From Gemmataceae bacterium (GTDB taxonomy: Bacteria; Planctomycetota; Planctomycetia; Gemmatales; Gemmataceae): a stretch of DNA of 6,021 bases. The position numbers and the translations under genes are program-made. Position 1 is the stretch's first letter. Each line of letters opens with the position of its first letter. The notes beneath the pieces are model-generated. The model had not been told where the DNA came from. It ran no database searches and was given only the letters and a program-made list of their open reading frames with translations. This document shows positions 5,728-6,021 of the stretch, one piece after another. The DNA lies in contig JANWVS010000148.1 in NCBI GenBank assembly GCA_025056835.1, positions 1 to 6,021 of the forward strand, written 5' to 3'.

Positions 5728-6021
5728 TTAGCGGTATCGGATCCGCCACCAGTCGTGGCCGGAAGCCTCACGGCCGTACCACCAGTAGCCGTCACGCCAG
5801 CTCAGCGACACCGAACGCCACCCCAAAGGAATCTTCGGGAACGGATACATCGGGCCAATGAACGGCCACGCTTGGTAGGGGTATAGCGTCGGATAAGCGA
5901 CACGCGAGTAGTTGTTGTACGGCGCGAAAGTCGGCCATGCGTAAGGCGGCAACGGCGGCGGTTCCATGTGAGGGTTGGGCAGATTGTGCTGGGGCGCGGT
6001 AAAAATCGGCAACGGCTCTTG
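5728..6021 (-). CDS. Proline- and aromatic-rich protein of unknown function (C-terminal part only)
   Basis: The frame is open from the window's right edge to TAA (5728-5730), so 97 C-terminal residues are visible. The first 35 or so are rich in Pro, His and Asn (PPPLPPYAWP), probably a flexible linker. The remainder is rich in Tyr and Trp: NNYSRVAYPTLYPYQAWPF, then IPLGWRSVSLSWRDGYWWYG and a terminal HDWWRIRYR. That last part reads like a compact beta domain. The pattern fits lineage-restricted planctomycete hypothetical proteins, an impression from memory that I cannot verify here. TTG at 6010-6012 and ATG at 5965-5967 lack a Shine-Dalgarno, so I take the gene as running off the window. It is convergent with the phosphoesterase gene. 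No catalytic motif is visible. Confidence 0.6.
   Translation of the reverse strand, partial: QEPLPIFTAPQHNLPNPHMEPPPLPPYAWPTFAPYNNYSRVAYPTLYPYQAWPFIGPMYPFPKIPLGWRSVSLSWRDGYWWYGREASGHDWWRIRYR

Overview
The window looks like an ordinary chromosomal stretch of a fairly GC-rich planctomycete, probably of the Pirellula group. The main pointer is a Tat-exported DUF1501 protein with the typical planctomycete motifs. Three small proteins also resemble lineage-restricted planctomycete hypotheticals. This assignment is inference from protein style; there is no rRNA or other marker. I see no CRISPR array, insertion sequence, tRNA, phage gene or toxin-antitoxin pair.

Layout. The + strand block at 1-2053 holds the 3' end of a small cysteine-containing protein, then miaA (tRNA dimethylallyltransferase), then an FHA-domain protein, which may have its own promoter inside the end of miaA. 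It meets a minus-strand block (2070-4562) head-on with only 16 bases between stop codons. Read in its own direction, that block is an alpha/beta hydrolase, a DUF1501 protein and a 96-residue protein of unknown function. The spacings are 51 and 0 bases, so it is very likely one operon. A good sigma70-type promoter (TTGACA, 17 bases, TAGACT) lies about 130 bases upstream of the hydrolase start.

The 410-base divergent region (4563-4972) has no convincing gene but is dense in inverted repeats. It serves the hydrolase operon on one side and, on the other, a COG1407-type metallophosphoesterase (4973-5629, +). The right edge carries the C-terminal part of a proline- and aromatic-rich protein on the minus strand.

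Most worth a second look: (1) the hydrolase has Asp in place of the nucleophilic Ser and Asn in place of the acidic triad residue, with His kept; (2) its mRNA leader can form an uninterrupted 14-bp hairpin just before the ribosome binding site, and the stem is continuous only on the minus (transcribed) strand; (3) the short gene whose ATG directly abuts the DUF1501 stop codon. I do not see evidence for a clearly new multi-gene system here.
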